A DNA stretch of 64,000 nucleotides from Rhabdornis inornatus (Eukaryota > Chordata > Aves > Passeriformes > Rhabdornithidae): contig VWZS01008822.1 of the NCBI GenBank assembly GCA_013397075.1, positions 434,001-498,000 on the forward strand, in the 5' to 3' direction. Positions 26,138 through 40,300 of the stretch are shown here, piece after piece. Each line of letters opens with the position of its first letter. Position 1 is the stretch's first letter. The notes beneath the pieces are model-generated. The model was not told the origin of the DNA, did no database searches, and was given only the letters and a program-made list of their open reading frames with translations. Position numbers and translations under genes: made by a program.

Positions 26138-27745
26138 CTGTAAAGTAAATCACTACCTTCACTCTAAGTTATTGAAAAACATTTTCTTCCCAGCTTTAGC
26201 AGAGTTACACTTTCAGTAACAGCAAAGGAAACCAATCAGCTTAGGCGTAGTTAGGAAAATAGAGACAAAACCAGCATCAGTAAAAGACTATTACTAGAAC
26301 ATAAATCCAGTCCTGCAATATCTGAAATACGACACTGCTTCTCATGCAAGTTGGGCAGAAGTAACAATGATTTTGAGAAGGAATGTTTTAGGAATGACTT
26401 GCACATACCATCACAGCACAAGTCACACTCACTGCTCCATGGTGTGCAGGCACATTGGTTAACAAGCTGCTTTCTGATAAGGACTGTACTAATCTCAAGC
26501 AAGAGGCAGCAGCAATTACTGCAAACCAAAAGAGCTGTAAAGAGTTCTTTTGTCTGTTGTGCAGTAGTGTAATTTTCAGTAAAGGATAAACCTATGGCTT
26601 AATGGAGACAAATATTTTGTTTAAAGGTCAAAACACATAAAATATTGCCACAGGTTAATCAAATGCATGACTGAAGGAAAATACTGAGAATAGCTTCTCT
26701 TTTCTGAATGACAATGAGCACTGTGGGAGACAGTTTCATGCACATTATAGATGCAATTAGCCATCATGTGAGTAATTGTGTCTAAAGAGAGCAGGTGAAG
26801 AGAGAGGCTTTACATGCAAAGCTGAATCAGCTGCTTCATGCAATTGCACAAATCTGACAGGCTTGCCATGGCTAAAAGGGGAACATCTTTAACAGTCTTG
26901 CAATCCTTACTGATCATTAGCCTGGGGAAAGATATGGACTTAAAAGTCATTACAATAAATGTGCTTTACCATGTAAGCAAGCTAATTTGTGTAAAATTGG
27001 TTCAAATTAAAATGTGATAGTCTAACAAGCAAGAAGACTTTTCCCTCCATTTCCCATTCTTCCATTCCTACAGCTGAAGAGCAAAACTAATCAAAGATGT
27101 GTTTTTCTTTTAAAGTGTGGTAGTGGACAGATTATACTGCTGAATCTGTATAACAAGAATAGTCTTTAAATTAACAAGTATACTCCTTAAAGCAGGATAG
27201 GTGGAGAGGGGGGGGGGAAACAAAGGAATTACTTCTCCCAGAGCACAAGGAAGAATTTGAAGAAATGGGTAGTTTGGCATAAATCCTGCAGTCTTCTGTT
27301 ACAGATTCTCTTGATTATTTTACCTCTGTATAAAAGAAAAATTACGGGTTAGCAAATAGTTGCAAAGATAGGACAGACCCTGTTCCAGGGTTTGAGACAT
27401 TTGCTGCCAATCAGGTTATTGCATCCTACAGAGTTGAGCTCCTGTTATTAGTTCTATTAAATGAAAACAGAAATAAGTGTAACAAAAATTATTATTGTAA
27501 AGGAGGAATACAGTGAAAAATTTGAGTATCTGAAATTCTGCATCTAACCTTAATCTATGTTACATACCTACTGCAGTGTGAGAGAAGTTGATTTGAAGAA
27601 AGAATGTTTTTCAAAATTAAAGAAATTATAAGTCAAGGCAACAAACAGCCATGGAACATGCACACAGGCAATTTGACATGCAACATTAAGAGAAAATCTT
27701 TCCTTAAAATAGTTTTGTAAGAAATATGCTTTAATTCTGACATAC
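26138..27745 (-). other. SIPA1L1: SIPA1L1 intron (1.6 kb, phase 2)
   Basis: The donor is GTATGT and the acceptor CTTTACAG. It contains a run of ten G at 27,208-27,217. The ORF at about 26.3-26.5 kb has no family signature. Confidence 0.9.
27208..27217 (+). repeat. G10 homopolymer
   Basis: There are ten consecutive G on the plus strand (C on the transcript) inside an intron. The exact count may be affected by sequencing error. Confidence 0.85.
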
Positions 27746-27869
27746 CCAGCATCCTCAAGAAAATCTTTTCCATCTGGGGGACTCTCATCCAAAGGTAACT
27801 CTTGTGTTCCTTCCAAGCCCTGAGCTTGCTGCATATCACTCAAGGTGCAAAAAGATGCTACCCTCTGAT
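27746..27869 (-). CDS. SIPA1L1: SIPA1L1 coding exon (124 nt, DQRVASFCTLSDMQQ...)
   Basis: AT completes Asp with the preceding G. The exon then encodes QRVASFCTLSDMQQAQGLEG, TQELPLDESPPDGKDFLEDA and two bases (GG) of a split Gly. The acceptor is CTTTTTTACAG and the donor GG|GTATGT. QRVASFCTLSDMQ is a clear family signature. The GLEGTQELPLDESPPDGKDFLEDAG stretch is acidic and less conserved. It links the SPAR C-terminal core to the coiled coil. Reading on past the donor gives a longer spurious ORF (YVRIKAYF...), which is intronic. Confidence 0.92.
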
Positions 27870-28801
27870 CTGTAAAAAAGTAACATAAGGATACCTCTAA
27901 AACTGGACAAAATAAAAGTCTGTATTACAGCCATTATCCTGGTTCAGTTAGCAAAATGGATGTAGGCTTCTACATCTCAGCTTTGAAGATAATCAGCAGA
28001 TGTATGTACCAACTAGTTGGCTTCCCCACACCTGCATCCAAAGGCAACCCCAAAGCAATTCTTTTCTGTCTATCAGCAGCACGACAGTTTTGTCTGGACC
28101 ACTTAATGCTGATATGAACAGTAAATTGATCTTGATGAAATATGCAGAAAACCATTACAGAATTCAGGGCCACAACCAATGACAACAGTAATTCAGCAAA
28201 AAGGTTTGCATTTTTCCATGGACTTAAAAGCCCTCAGATTCCTCAGAAATCTTCCCTGTTCATTTCAATGCTTTACTGTCTCAAGCATTTGCAGAAGCTG
28301 ATGGTAATCTGCATACTTGAAAACCAATACATTCACACTATTTTTATCAATTGAGTTTTTATTATAGGTATTACTAAGGCACTCTACTATCTGCATTGAA
28401 TTTCACTAGAACATAATCTAACAAGCACAGATGCAATTACCTATGGATATACAGTGTGGTTGCCAAAATACATCAGTCACCACATAATAGAAGTATGCCA
28501 TGCAGATCATCATTGCACAGAACAGGAGTAAATGATGCATTCATTAGGATTTAATTTGTCTTCTTTAAAAAAAAACAAACAACTAAAATCCATATTCTAT
28601 GGAGATCGATTTAGTTTATTTCTGCCAAACAAAATCCGTGTCTGTAGGCTTGTATGAATTCTGGTGCCAACATGCCTGCCTTGCCCTTTCTCCCCTTGCT
28701 CTACCACCCCACCAGGCCCAAAGCTTGCATTATCATGCAAACGTGCAAACATAGGAGGTATCAAAAAAAGTTTACAAAAGCCATCAATCCCAGACCATCA
28801 C
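27870..28801 (-). other. SIPA1L1: SIPA1L1 intron (932 nt, phase 1)
   Basis: The donor is GTGATG after the mini-exon and the acceptor CTTTTTTACAG. Nothing else is recognised. Confidence 0.88.
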
Positions 28802-28855
28802 CTAGAAACGGCGTCTGATGACAGAACGGCCCAAATTCTTCATCTGAGTCAAAAC
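28802..28855 (-). CDS. SIPA1L1: SIPA1L1 coding mini-exon (54 nt, FDSDEEFGPFCHQTPFL)
   Basis: This small exon was found by matching the DSDEE motif and checking the phase. The acceptor is CTTATTCCAG and the donor AG|GTGATG. GT completes Gly, then FDSDEEFGPFCHQTPFL follows with a trailing G. Mammalian SIPA1L1 has a similar acidic DSDEE segment with two His residues here, so it is orthologous, although the second half has diverged. DSDEE is a casein kinase 2-type site by rule. The exon is 1-1 symmetric, so including or skipping it would change the protein by exactly 18 residues without a frameshift. Confidence 0.85.
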   Translation of the reverse strand, partial: VLTQMKNLGRSVIRRRF

Positions 28856-31800
28856 CTGGAATAAGATTTAGAATGTTCCTATAAACAAGACAGTCCATCT
28901 CCACTGGAGCAGCTGTGGCCCTTGCGGCAGCGCACACAGTGGGATGTTCCCCGTGCAATTCCTGCTGGCTCTCACTCCCAGCCTTGCCAGGCCATTTCTA
29001 CACAGCACCAACATTACAGCAAGCACGAGGTGTCACGCCCCATGTGTCTATTAGCAGCACCCAGTATTATACACAGCATGGCAACTCAGCAGGATATGTA
29101 AGAGGACAATCCTTCAAATTCTTAAGGACACAAACAGTAAATACAGGTCAGATCTCTTCAAATAAGAAGGACAAGTTCTACCAAACAAAAATAGGAAATC
29201 CCTAAAAAGCTCTTTGTCAGTTTAAAAAAAACCCTTCAGCATAGCATAGATCGCCAATTCATTCTATAATACAATGAAACAAAAGTCGCATGTCTGATTT
29301 TGCCCAATTTTAAAGACTGCAGCACACTTCCCATGCTTTTAGCCTTATTTCTGACTACTGATGGATCTCAGCAAATATGTGCTGACAATAATGTAAGAAC
29401 TTAATTTTAAACACATAATCAGTGACATAATTTGCAGATTTGAAACCTACAAAGATAAACAGATCTACTTTGTGAAGATACAGTAAAATTAGTTTCCCAG
29501 ATCAAACACAGTATGTAAACCAGAAACAAGACAGTGTAAACAAGCAGTCTGAAGTACACAGGTAATTACTGATTTCACCTTCATACTATTAACATTTTCA
29601 TTACAGCAACTAGTTTTTATAAAGAAAAATTAAGTGTATTTCTGGGTGTGATGCTGTAGACCTACATTCTGCTTCGTCCAAATTACAGGGACCCCTCCTA
29701 TTCATTGAAGCAAAATGTACACACTAAATAGAAGAAAATACATGTAAATCTCAGAGCTCTTATTCTTAACTGAAATGTCCCTGCCAAACTCCAAAAAGAG
29801 TCCACCCACAGAAAACTATTTGCAAAAATATATTGGTCTTTATATCAAAAGTTTAAACAACCAACTTAGTAAGACTAAAGATAAGACAAAAATTCATGTT
29901 TAAATTTACAGTAAAAGAGGCATACAGCTGTAACTACTAAGAGTTTAAAACTGGATTTTCATTGTTCAGACTACTAAGAGAGGCCAGAAAAAACTCCAGG
30001 CAATTTTTACATACTGGAAGCAGAAAAGGCTAAAATGAGTATAGTGCATGAAGCCACTTTCTCATTGTTAAGGTAAAGTCTCCCCACAAACATACACTGA
30101 CATATGCATTGAAGCAAAAAGAGTTACACATGCATGCCCTAGAAATCATCAACTGTTAACTAAATATTGTCATTTTTTCTTTTTCTAGCAGTTTAAGACA
30201 CTACTTTGGTTAAAATAATTATCTGTCATACTAAATGATTAACTTCTTTCTCATTATATTATGTATGGCATTACATTTAGCCGTGAAGATTTTAAATCAA
30301 AGTATTAAAATAACACTAATTATAATAGCACAGATGTTTCTGCAAAGATAAATTTGCATTAAGAAACACTGCATTTCGATTGGCACCAGCAGACATTCAT
30401 AAAACTCACCTGAAAAAAAAATCAGGAGTTGAAACCACCAATTTTAATGAAAAGGGACATCAGAAGGACTGTCTTAGGCTTTTAATGCTCATGACTTATC
30501 AAACACTAAACAGCTTTTTTAAAGCACAGTAAACCCAGTTTGAAGTAGAACAAACAGTACAAAATTTTATTAATAACAATATTCAATATTTGTATTTGTG
30601 TCAGTCGTCTTTTATAATTATAGAAGCAGGTATGGTAATCCAAAAATGCTTCTCTTTTTTGTCTCCAAAACATGGAAGAGACCTAAAAAGTCATAAGCAA
30701 CATAATACACATGTTGAAGGCCAGTCCTTCTTCCTAACTCGTAGATCTATTGGAACGATAATACAAAAAAAGAACTAAAAAATTGATTCTCTTATTTTCC
30801 CTTAAGTCTTTTCTGGGATTTCTCCTTTTTCAAATTTGACTTCCCAATTTATTCTAGAAATCTCCGTATCTTTATCTTTACTCAGTTGAGCATGCTTTCT
30901 TTCTTTTCGGTTCTTTAACTACTTCTTTTTCACCCCAGCTGCCCTCCCTCTTTGCTGTACAGTCACATACAGTCCTATCTATTTTTTATTGCTTGCTGCA
31001 GGGATGGATACAAAATCATCACACCAGAATATTTCCATCATGTGAACTGCTCCCTGGTTACGTCTCTCTGCATTTCCTCATGAAATTAGAGAAGGGAACT
31101 AGAAGTAGCCTATCCATGTATGACAGAAATGGAAGGATTCCCCTTGCTACTGACTGGACTGACAGTAGCATGCATGCAAAATATCATCTCTGGAGAAATA
31201 TCAGAGTCAAAACTATGTCTTGCAAAGGAAGGCAGTACAGAGTGTTAAAATAATGCTCCACTATGCTCCAGGTCATGGGTGCTGGCCCGCCACAGAGGCA
31301 GCTCAAGCAAAAACCCTTCCCTGACAGAGCTTCTGGAGCTTGTGGAGTTAATGCATGCACAGCTCTCCACTACACCGTGCAGATCTGTCTTAGGGACAAC
31401 AGAAGATTTTCAGAAAAAGTTTGAAGTAAATATTCAGCTTCCCACAAAGGCTCTTGTCAAGCAAATGCAGTGAAAATTAAATTCTGACAAAGTGAAAAGC
31501 CTTATCCCCATAACTTCAATTAAAAACAAAACAAAACAAAAGTAATAGTTTCTTCCACCCCCATGGACCACGGTTTAAAGACTGCTATTCTACACAGGAC
31601 CAAAGCTCCAGTTGAATAAAAGCTAGTATTAATAAACAACCTTGTCCACTCTTCATCTGAGGAGAGGAAGAAAGTGAAAAATGAGACTACTGCTCTTGTT
31701 ACACCCATAAGTAAACTCTGAGTATAGATGATGGTAGCAAAAATCTTGCTAACTAAATTTAATTCTTAATCCAATTGATGGCAATAATGTAAGCACCTAA

Positions 31801-34254
31801 AAAGCCCACATCTAACATTAATCAAGATACAGTTATTTCTTAAGATACAGATGAAAGATCATGAGGCCCATATTAGGGATGCTGAACTGATCAAATCATA
31901 TAAATTATCAACACATAATCTGGAGAGATCACAAGAGAAAAACTCTGACCTTGGAATCAGATTGGTAATCCTGATAAACTGATAGTAAGAAAAGACATTG
32001 TACAAAGAAAAAAAATTAAAATTAAGTCCAGCAGAAGAGAACACAATTTCAAAATATAAGGCTGTCAAAGCCAAACTAGAGGAAAAACTCTAATTTGACG
32101 GATTCAGTATTTAAAAATTCTTATTTTTTTAGTGATCCTTTATATTGAAATTGGGGAGGCAGGTGTTTGTTTACTTTTTTGCGTTTTTTTTATATGATCC
32201 TATAAGAAGCGTGATGCCATTTTCACCCAGTTAAAAAAAAAATATCAAAGCCATTTTATATTCAGAAGTGGAAAAACTTTAGAATCATCCACTCTCTTTT
32301 TCATATTGATGGAATGCAGAACAATAGTTCCAAGCTATTTTTAAATAGAAAATTGAAGCAGCTTCTAAGTCAATAACATTAAAATACATATGGAAATAGC
32401 ATTGTTAATTTGTACGCAACACATTCCTTTCCAGTGATCTTTTATGACATGCCTATCAGTTATTCTTTTTTAAATGACTTTCAAATTGCAGGACATAGGA
32501 TGAAGTTGAATAAGGGTTTAAAAATTCCATTCCTTGCAAAAGTTTCTAATTGCAGCACTATGAATTTAGTCAAAACATATAAATCATCTAACATATATAC
32601 AGATGTCTCTACTGTAGAGTTCTAAACAGAAAAGAATTATGTTCCTTCATATAAAAATAGATTATTATTTACTACTCAAATCCTTACAATAATTCAAAAA
32701 ACATCGAATAAATAGCTTCTATCTGACAACTCAGACCACCAGTTCTTCAGCATTATCTGCAGATACATCTAAGTTATTTGCAACTAAAACCCAACAAGTG
32801 AATGCCCTTCCTCCACAGGAAGGATAGAGCACTGTGGGTTAGCTGTTTTGTTCTACCTCTCATTCTCAAATTCAAATGTAATTACACTTACATAACACTT
32901 ACCAAACTATTTTAATCATGATACTAGGTAGTAAAAAGAATGAAAATCTATTAGTTTTCAAAGTAAGCTAAAAATACAGCACCATAGCTGGTACAGAATG
33001 ATCTTTCACTCAGCTGAACTCAACATTTTTATTAGCAGTTAAAAATATTCTTCAAGTTCAAAGTTACAGAGCTAGTCATTTACTGATGCAAACCTTTTTT
33101 CAGAAGTTTAAGATGTCAGTAACAAATAGCAGGGTGTTCCCAGCGCAATCGAAAGTAGGAAGGCATGGGAAGAGCTGTCAAGATTCTCATTGTCACAGTA
33201 TTTCCTGCCAGCTACCACAGCCATATTTAAGTAGTATTGAATAGTAATGAATGCACATCAGGTCAAGAAATAACACAGTTATTCAAATTCCTAATCATTG
33301 CTGCTGGTTTTAGGTTTTCACAATGCCATTTAAATTAGTGTAACAAGCAGTTCTGAAGAGCCTTTGGCCAAAGTGAACTTTAATCACTTCATACTTTGGG
33401 AAGGAATCAGGAACAAGAAAACTGATTTCCGTGGTTTAAAAAAGTTAAAAGACCTGAATCACTAACTTCACAGACAGTTTTCTGGAAATTAAGACTTGTA
33501 TCTTATAGAACAATGACTGTGGTAATGTCCTCCTTATTCATAGATTACACTCGTAATGCAAGCAACATCAGTTAATAAATGTCAGACATTTTAGGACAGC
33601 ACTAAAAAAACACCTCTCAAACAACAAAACACAAACTAACACAAAATATATGTATTCATATAAACACTCAAACCAACATCTGTTTTCTCTGTTTAGACAT
33701 TAAGTGTAGGTTTAGCTCCCAGAGGTGGATGAGGTTTTCTCTTGGTTAATCTGGTTCCATAATTTAATACAGCAAACCTAGTCTATAATCTGCACCCCAA
33801 GGCCTACTACTGAAAAATATACTGTGCATTTCTCCTGGTCTTCAAGGGCTTATGAAAACTGAGAGGGACCACAACATCATTTGGACTACACATGCCACTT
33901 TATAAACACAACGCAACAAACTCAGGGAAGTGTTACTCCCAGTTTCATTTTAGATATCTAACTTAAATGTTTTGAATCTTTCCTTCAAAGATCTGATTTT
34001 TCAATTGATTACAGAAGAAACTTACGCAATAAAGTTGAGAAATTGCATCTAAAATGGATATAGAGTATCATGAAGACCCCAAATTTTCAGTGACAATCTT
34101 CCGCACTGAGAATTGATACTGCCAAAATAACTAAAGGGCAACAGAGGCAAACACTGGACTTTTGCAATTCAAAATGTGGCTATACAATATATATTAAAAA
34201 AAAAAAAAAAGTTTGTGTACTGAACATTGATCTTTATTCAAATTTTCCTGTTAC
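28856..34254 (-). other. SIPA1L1: SIPA1L1 intron (5.4 kb, phase 1)
   Basis: The donor is GTAACA and the acceptor CTTATTCCAG. The intron is AT-rich with an A15 run at 34,196-34,210. No interspersed repeat or other exon is recognised. Confidence 0.88.
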
Positions 34255-34386
34255 CTTCAAACGCTCGTGCAGCATCTACCAGGTGAGACCAGTCTAGCCC
34301 TGTGGCAGTGTCTGGCAGGGGCATCAGGCCAGGATCATTGAATTTGGCTTTATCAGATAAGGACCCATCTGAGAACCAGAATTCAT
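34255..34386 (-). CDS. SIPA1L1: SIPA1L1 coding exon (132 nt, EFWFSDGSLSDK...ARAFEG)
   Basis: AT at the start completes Asn with the A from the previous exon. The coding sequence is then EFWFSDGSLSDKAKFNDPGL, MPLPDTATGLDWSHLVDAAR and AFE, with a trailing G. The acceptor is TGTTTATTGTTTAG and the donor AG|GTAACA. FWFSDGSLSDK and LPDTATGLDWSHLVDAARAFE are nearly invariant in SIPA1L1 as I recall it. Phase 1 in and out means that the exon is symmetric, like the 54-nt exon after it. It stands alone between two large introns of 6.5 and 5.4 kb. Confidence 0.93.
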
Positions 34387-37300
34387 CTAAACAATAAACA
34401 CAATAATTAGTCTTCCTATAACAATTATGTACAATTAATTTTGAAGCTACTGTAATGATCCGTAAAAAATGTATAAGCAAAAGTGCTTATCTTCATTTCT
34501 CTTGTGTCTGTCATTTCCTGTTCAATACTCAGTATGGGTGGAACAATTTCTATATGTTGGCAAAGTAAGATGGGAAGGTTTTAAAGGGTATTTTTTGGTG
34601 CCACTGCACGTATCCCTCACATTTTCATATGAATACTGTGTGAGTAGGCAACATCCATTCTAAAGCATAGCATATTAAACCTGAGCACTGAGAAGAAAAG
34701 TTGCTAGATACACAAAGTTATATTTATGAAGCAACATGAAAGATATTTACATGCAGAGTTTTACTCTGAGACTGAAAATATTCCTGTTCCAGAAGCAATT
34801 AAAAAAACCCACCTGCTTTTCTTTTAATGCATTTGTAAATTCTAGCCTATATCCAAATCTCCCTTTCACACTGAAAATATTACCCTCTTAGTTTAACATT
34901 TGTAGCTGTATCTCTGAGGATGTAAGAGTTGGGTGAGATTTCAGAGTGAGCTGTAACACACTGTAAAAGGTACACAGATCATATATTAAATGAAATGTAT
35001 ACACTATAAACTGTTCAAACAAACCTTTCAGTTATGCAGATTCTAGAATATACTATAAACATACATTTTAGAAGAAGAGATGCTAATTTTCATAACTTTC
35101 TAGAATAGCTTTACATGTTCCTAATCTGTCCATAGCAATCTTCACTCTGATCAATGTGAACGTGTTAAAAAGAATACTGAACAGAGACACAGAGTTTCTT
35201 AAAACTGATCATAAACCAAAACTATTATTTGCAATCACATTTCATCTTAACCATAAAGCCATCAATGGAATATAATAATTTTATTACATAGTATAGTCAG
35301 GAAAAGAGAATTCTTGCTTCAAACATATCCACTCCAATTGAACAAAAAGGTCAAAATAGTAATTTTCTCTCAAATACTTCAGGAGGAAATTTCCATCTAG
35401 TTATTCCAGGGATTTAAACTATAATATGTAAGATGAGGGTTTTTTTCCAGGAAAAGACCAAACACAAAAAACAATGAAGGAGGAAATGCATTCATACAAG
35501 CAGAAGATACATTATCATTTAAGGAAATGGCATGCTGTCATTGTCCTGATATAATGTCCATTTGACTTAAAGATTCTGAACTAAAAATCCAAGGAGAGTA
35601 GGCGCTTACAAAACATTCGACTGCACAGAGCAATGATTCAAGCATATGATATGCTCTATTCTTTGCAGAAACCTTGCTTTAAAATAATACAAAATGTGAG
35701 GAAAAACAAAGTGAAGGAGGCTTACAATCCTCTGTCAAAAGTTAGGAGTCCCTGCAGAAGGGGTAGAAATTCTCTTTACTGTGGAATTTATCTTGTTCTA
35801 CACTTTCATGAAAGATCCAGTATTGTTACATTACACTTGGAAGTGGCACAACAATACTCTGTAGAAATGTCCTTCTCAATACCTACTCTCAGTATGTAAA
35901 AGTCAATGTTATATGAAATGGAAAATATAATATAAACATATATTCTACTCATATATCTGTGCTAAGATTTTATTTTCAGTTCTGCATAAACACACCTTAC
36001 CTAAGGCTACCTTTGTGCAAATACATTGAAAGCTGAAAGTCAGAGCAGTCTCTGAAATTCTGTATACAACGTGGGAATGGTAAGAACCTTATTTATGCAA
36101 GTACAAATGATTCATACACCCCTGTTGTGGAAAATAGACAGAATACCTTATCTGAAAGACTGGCAAGCCAGCTTTTGGTTCTAGACCAGCAGGCAGGCCC
36201 TAAGGGACAGCCCTTGCTTTTGTGTGATCAGCCTAGAGAGGCTGATTGTGAAACCTGTCAGGAAGAAGCCTGCTCCCAGTGCAATTCTGCCAGCTCTCCA
36301 AATGAAAGTATAGGAGTGATATATTCACCAGTAGTCATCCTTCATTATGCATTGTCTCTGTGAGAACCTCAGTTCACCTTAGGGCGGATCCTATTCAGTC
36401 CTGCATAAGCCTTGACAGAGCCACTCAACTGCAGAATGCCTGCCAGAGTAGAGATTTGAATATTGATAGCTCTGAAAATGCAAGTGCTCATGCTGATGGC
36501 TGAGATTCTAAGTGGAATAACTGAACATGCATGAGTATGCCACCACAGAATAATTCATTTTCAAGACATAATTTGTGTTCTTCTGCAGTGGGGGAGCAAA
36601 AAGAAGGGGAAGAAGAAAAAGAATAAAAATACCAAACATGAGCTCTAATGACATAGGCCTTGATGCCTCTGAATTTCAGAGAATATTGTTTGTATTCCAG
36701 GAATGCTCTGGGTGAGATAAATTATTTCTAGCCTCCTGTATTTGCATTTCTTCCCTGCACCTCTTACCTTGCTGTTGCCTCACTCTATCTGTGTAGGACT
36801 GCCACATCAGCAGCTGCTGCCTGTTTCCCTTTTTGATTTGTGCAAAGGTGGCAAGAGATGCTTAAGCATGCTCACCTCTGTGTGTCCAGGAGTGTATGGC
36901 TCATCTAGTAGGCCACTACAGATTGGCCACACAAGATTGACTTTTGAAGCAACACAATTTTGTTTGAGGAAACATTTTCAGTGTTATCTTCAGTTTTAAA
37001 GATTATTTTATTTGCTGTACTTCTTTTGGCATAAAATTATTCATCTTGTAGTTTCCAGTCTTTTCAGTTGTGTCACTTCCTACACCTAGGAATGTTATTT
37101 ATTTTTATTATTGATGCATAGAAATAGAAAGCATTATCAAAAGTCCCTGTTTCCACCAAAATTATGTGGTCAGTTTAGTTTCCAATACAGCTCCTGAAAT
37201 TGGTGATTATTGGTCCCACATACATCCATATTCAAAGAGTAACTAGTTATGCATAAAGAAGAAAGATTCACCTGACTTAACCTATTTTACTTCCAAGACA

Positions 37301-40300
37301 ATTATCCTGCTTCAGTTGGAACCGTGACTTTTATGCAGAGATTGCAAATCATGAAAAAACTATCTGCTAAGTCCTTGCTTCAAACTAGATATATCATTTA
37401 ACAAGTAGATTCTCTCCAAAGCAGCTGCAGGTGAAGAAATATATCAAATCTCACACAAATGTAAATCTCACTCTCTGTGGGATGTCTGTTTTTCTTTCCT
37501 GCAATCAGTAATTATATCTCTATAATTAAGAGACAACTGAAGCAGCAACTTCTGCCTGCTGAACCCTTCCCTTCTTTAGTATTGCCTAGGGCTGCCCAAA
37601 ATCTCCCTTCAGAGATGCCAGCCTGCTCGTAGGCTCTCATGCACTGTGCTTCTGATAACCATTTTTTCTTTCCCTTCCCTTATTGAAGACAATCTCATGT
37701 TCTATTAAGGTGAACCATCCATTATGTGAGAACAGGTAACACCAAACATGTTCTCCTTTGGCTGTGTGAATTAATCAACAGCCTTTATCTGCTTGCTGAC
37801 AAACTGATTTCCAAACTGCTACCATTGCACATCACCAATATACAGTGATGCTCTTTCATTTTAATATTGTTTCTTATCAACAAGTTTAGTTTTGGATTGA
37901 AGCTAACATGGGTAGTAAGGCAGTTTGAAGATAAGACTTTCATCTATGAACACAGCTGCAGAGACGGTTCCTGCACTTCTGGCAGCCTTTTCCCTAAGGC
38001 ATGTATAATCTAAGAACTTTCAGAATTTGTCAGTATATCACTGTAAAATATTCCCTTCCTTATTACCCTCCTCACTGCCAACTATCCTGCACCTTGCCCC
38101 TCTCCTCACAGCACAGGAAAACCCTGCCAGTTTATCATTTAGAGCATTTTCTTTCCCCCCTCTTTTTGTGCTTCATGATAGAGTGGACCACAGTTCCTGC
38201 AATGTAAATCAGATTGTCTCCACCTGTCTCCCTGGGTTCCCAACTTATGTTACTACACTAGCTCAATATCCGTGGTTCTCAATGTTTTAATTCTTTCCCT
38301 GCTCATTCACCTGCCATGATATTGCAAGAAGGGCATAGATTTGTACCTGCAACTGCATGTTAGAATCACTCAGTATGAACAGCTCTGTCTCAGTCAGGGA
38401 ATCCTTAAAGTCCCCAAGGTAAAATTCCAAAGTTCTTAGCTACACAAATTCTCCTTTCTGGTTTAAGTTAAAAATAAGATAAAATTAAGTGAATATTTCT
38501 ACATTTGTGTACTGGTTGCAATCAACAGCACTGGACTGCCAGACTGCTTGCAATTCAGGCTTTACTGAAAGCAACTCTTTTTTCCACATCAGTTCCCCAA
38601 TGATAAAACAATAATTTAAAAGTCCTATAGCTTCACTTTTCCCATCATCTTCTTACAGTCAACATCACACACAGATGAAGTTTCTGTTTCTTTATTCGTG
38701 TGGTCATTCTGTCTCAATTCTGACTTCCCAGTAAACTGAAAGCCTTCAGGGTCACCTACTACCCTTTGTTTTTGGTGCTGCCTTGCTTACCTGTTAAACA
38801 CACTCTTTTTCTTGCTAGAGGGGACTCATGAGATTTGGTGCTGCCACAGTATTTAGTGCTGGACAATAACATGCAAGAATATAACTTTCTAAAATTTATT
38901 TCAGCCAAACCCAGGCTATTTCCACTGATATCTATTAAAATTAAATATCAGTAAAATTAAAATGCTTTGAGATCACCTACAAAATTACTATGACAGGATA
39001 TGAATCCTGATATCTGAAACTACAACCTCATGTTAAAATTACAAATTAAATAGAAATCTTTCACATCACTGCTGTATACTGTAGATACCTACTAGGCACC
39101 GATGACAAAACACCTTCCTAAAAAGAGCCAAAGTTAGTATCTCATATGGAGATACTGACTAACCTTATTTTTGAAACACAGTTGGGTAAGCCATGATGGT
39201 TTTTTTTCCAGAGTGTAATTACAGATAACTTTCTGTATCTAAGAAGCAGCAAGAATGGAATATTAGGTGTCTAAGACAGAACTAATACAGAACCCACTAA
39301 AATATCACTGCTGGAGGAGCAGTATAAAGCTTGGATGTACACAGGTAATTGCCTTGTGCCAATCTCCTGAAGAAAAGCAAACTGAAGGGTTGATCCCATT
39401 GCATGTTTACATGCACAAGAAATGGCTCTAAAAAACAAGGCCTAACATAAAGGAAAACAAAAAAAAAAAAGAAAATACATTCAGGATGCTTAACTGTATA
39501 TTCTACAGCTCCTTTACAGACTACAAAAATCTACTGAATTAATCTCCAGTGAAACAAAATGGATCTCCATTTGCTATCCATAAAATAATAGGATCCTCTC
39601 ACAGTAAAAAGTTCCACTTTGACAGAAGAATATTTTTAGAATGGCAAAAGGTACACTAAGCATGCATTCCCATCTGAAGGAGGAATTTAGCACTCGTTTG
39701 AGATACCAATTTAAATTAACCACTGGTTAGTGACCAAAACTCAGTCTCACGGCTGAGGCCACTCTAACTAGAAACGTGACTTCTATATAAAGCTTATTTC
39801 TCAAAGTTAGGAGATGACTGCTGGTTCCTGAAGGACGTGATGAATGACAGAGCCCTTTTTATTGCTTCTTCTTTTAAATCATCTGGCTGCATTCTCCCTG
39901 GACATGGGCCTAAAATGTTCTTAATGCTTTCAAGAAATTCACCCTTCTTAACTATGGATTTCAGAGTCCATTTTTCAAATTGTAGTCAGCTGTGATGCAA
40001 TATTAGAGTAGCTAAAAAAAAGAGGTTTTTTTTTTCCAGACTGCACTCCAGGTGTTCACTATATGCCAGCCTAAACTATCTGAGAAGCATATATATTCAG
40101 CATTTTTGAAAAAAAAAAATCACTTTTATTAAGTAAACAAATATAGATATTTAATCTAAATATACGTCTGTCTATGTAGAATTGGGCTTTTCATTCGATT
40201 GTTTTTTTTCTAATTACTACAAACTTCATAGCTCATCCTGGAATTATTGCAAGCTAAGATGATAATAAACGTCTAACTTACAAAAACCTCACAAATAAAA

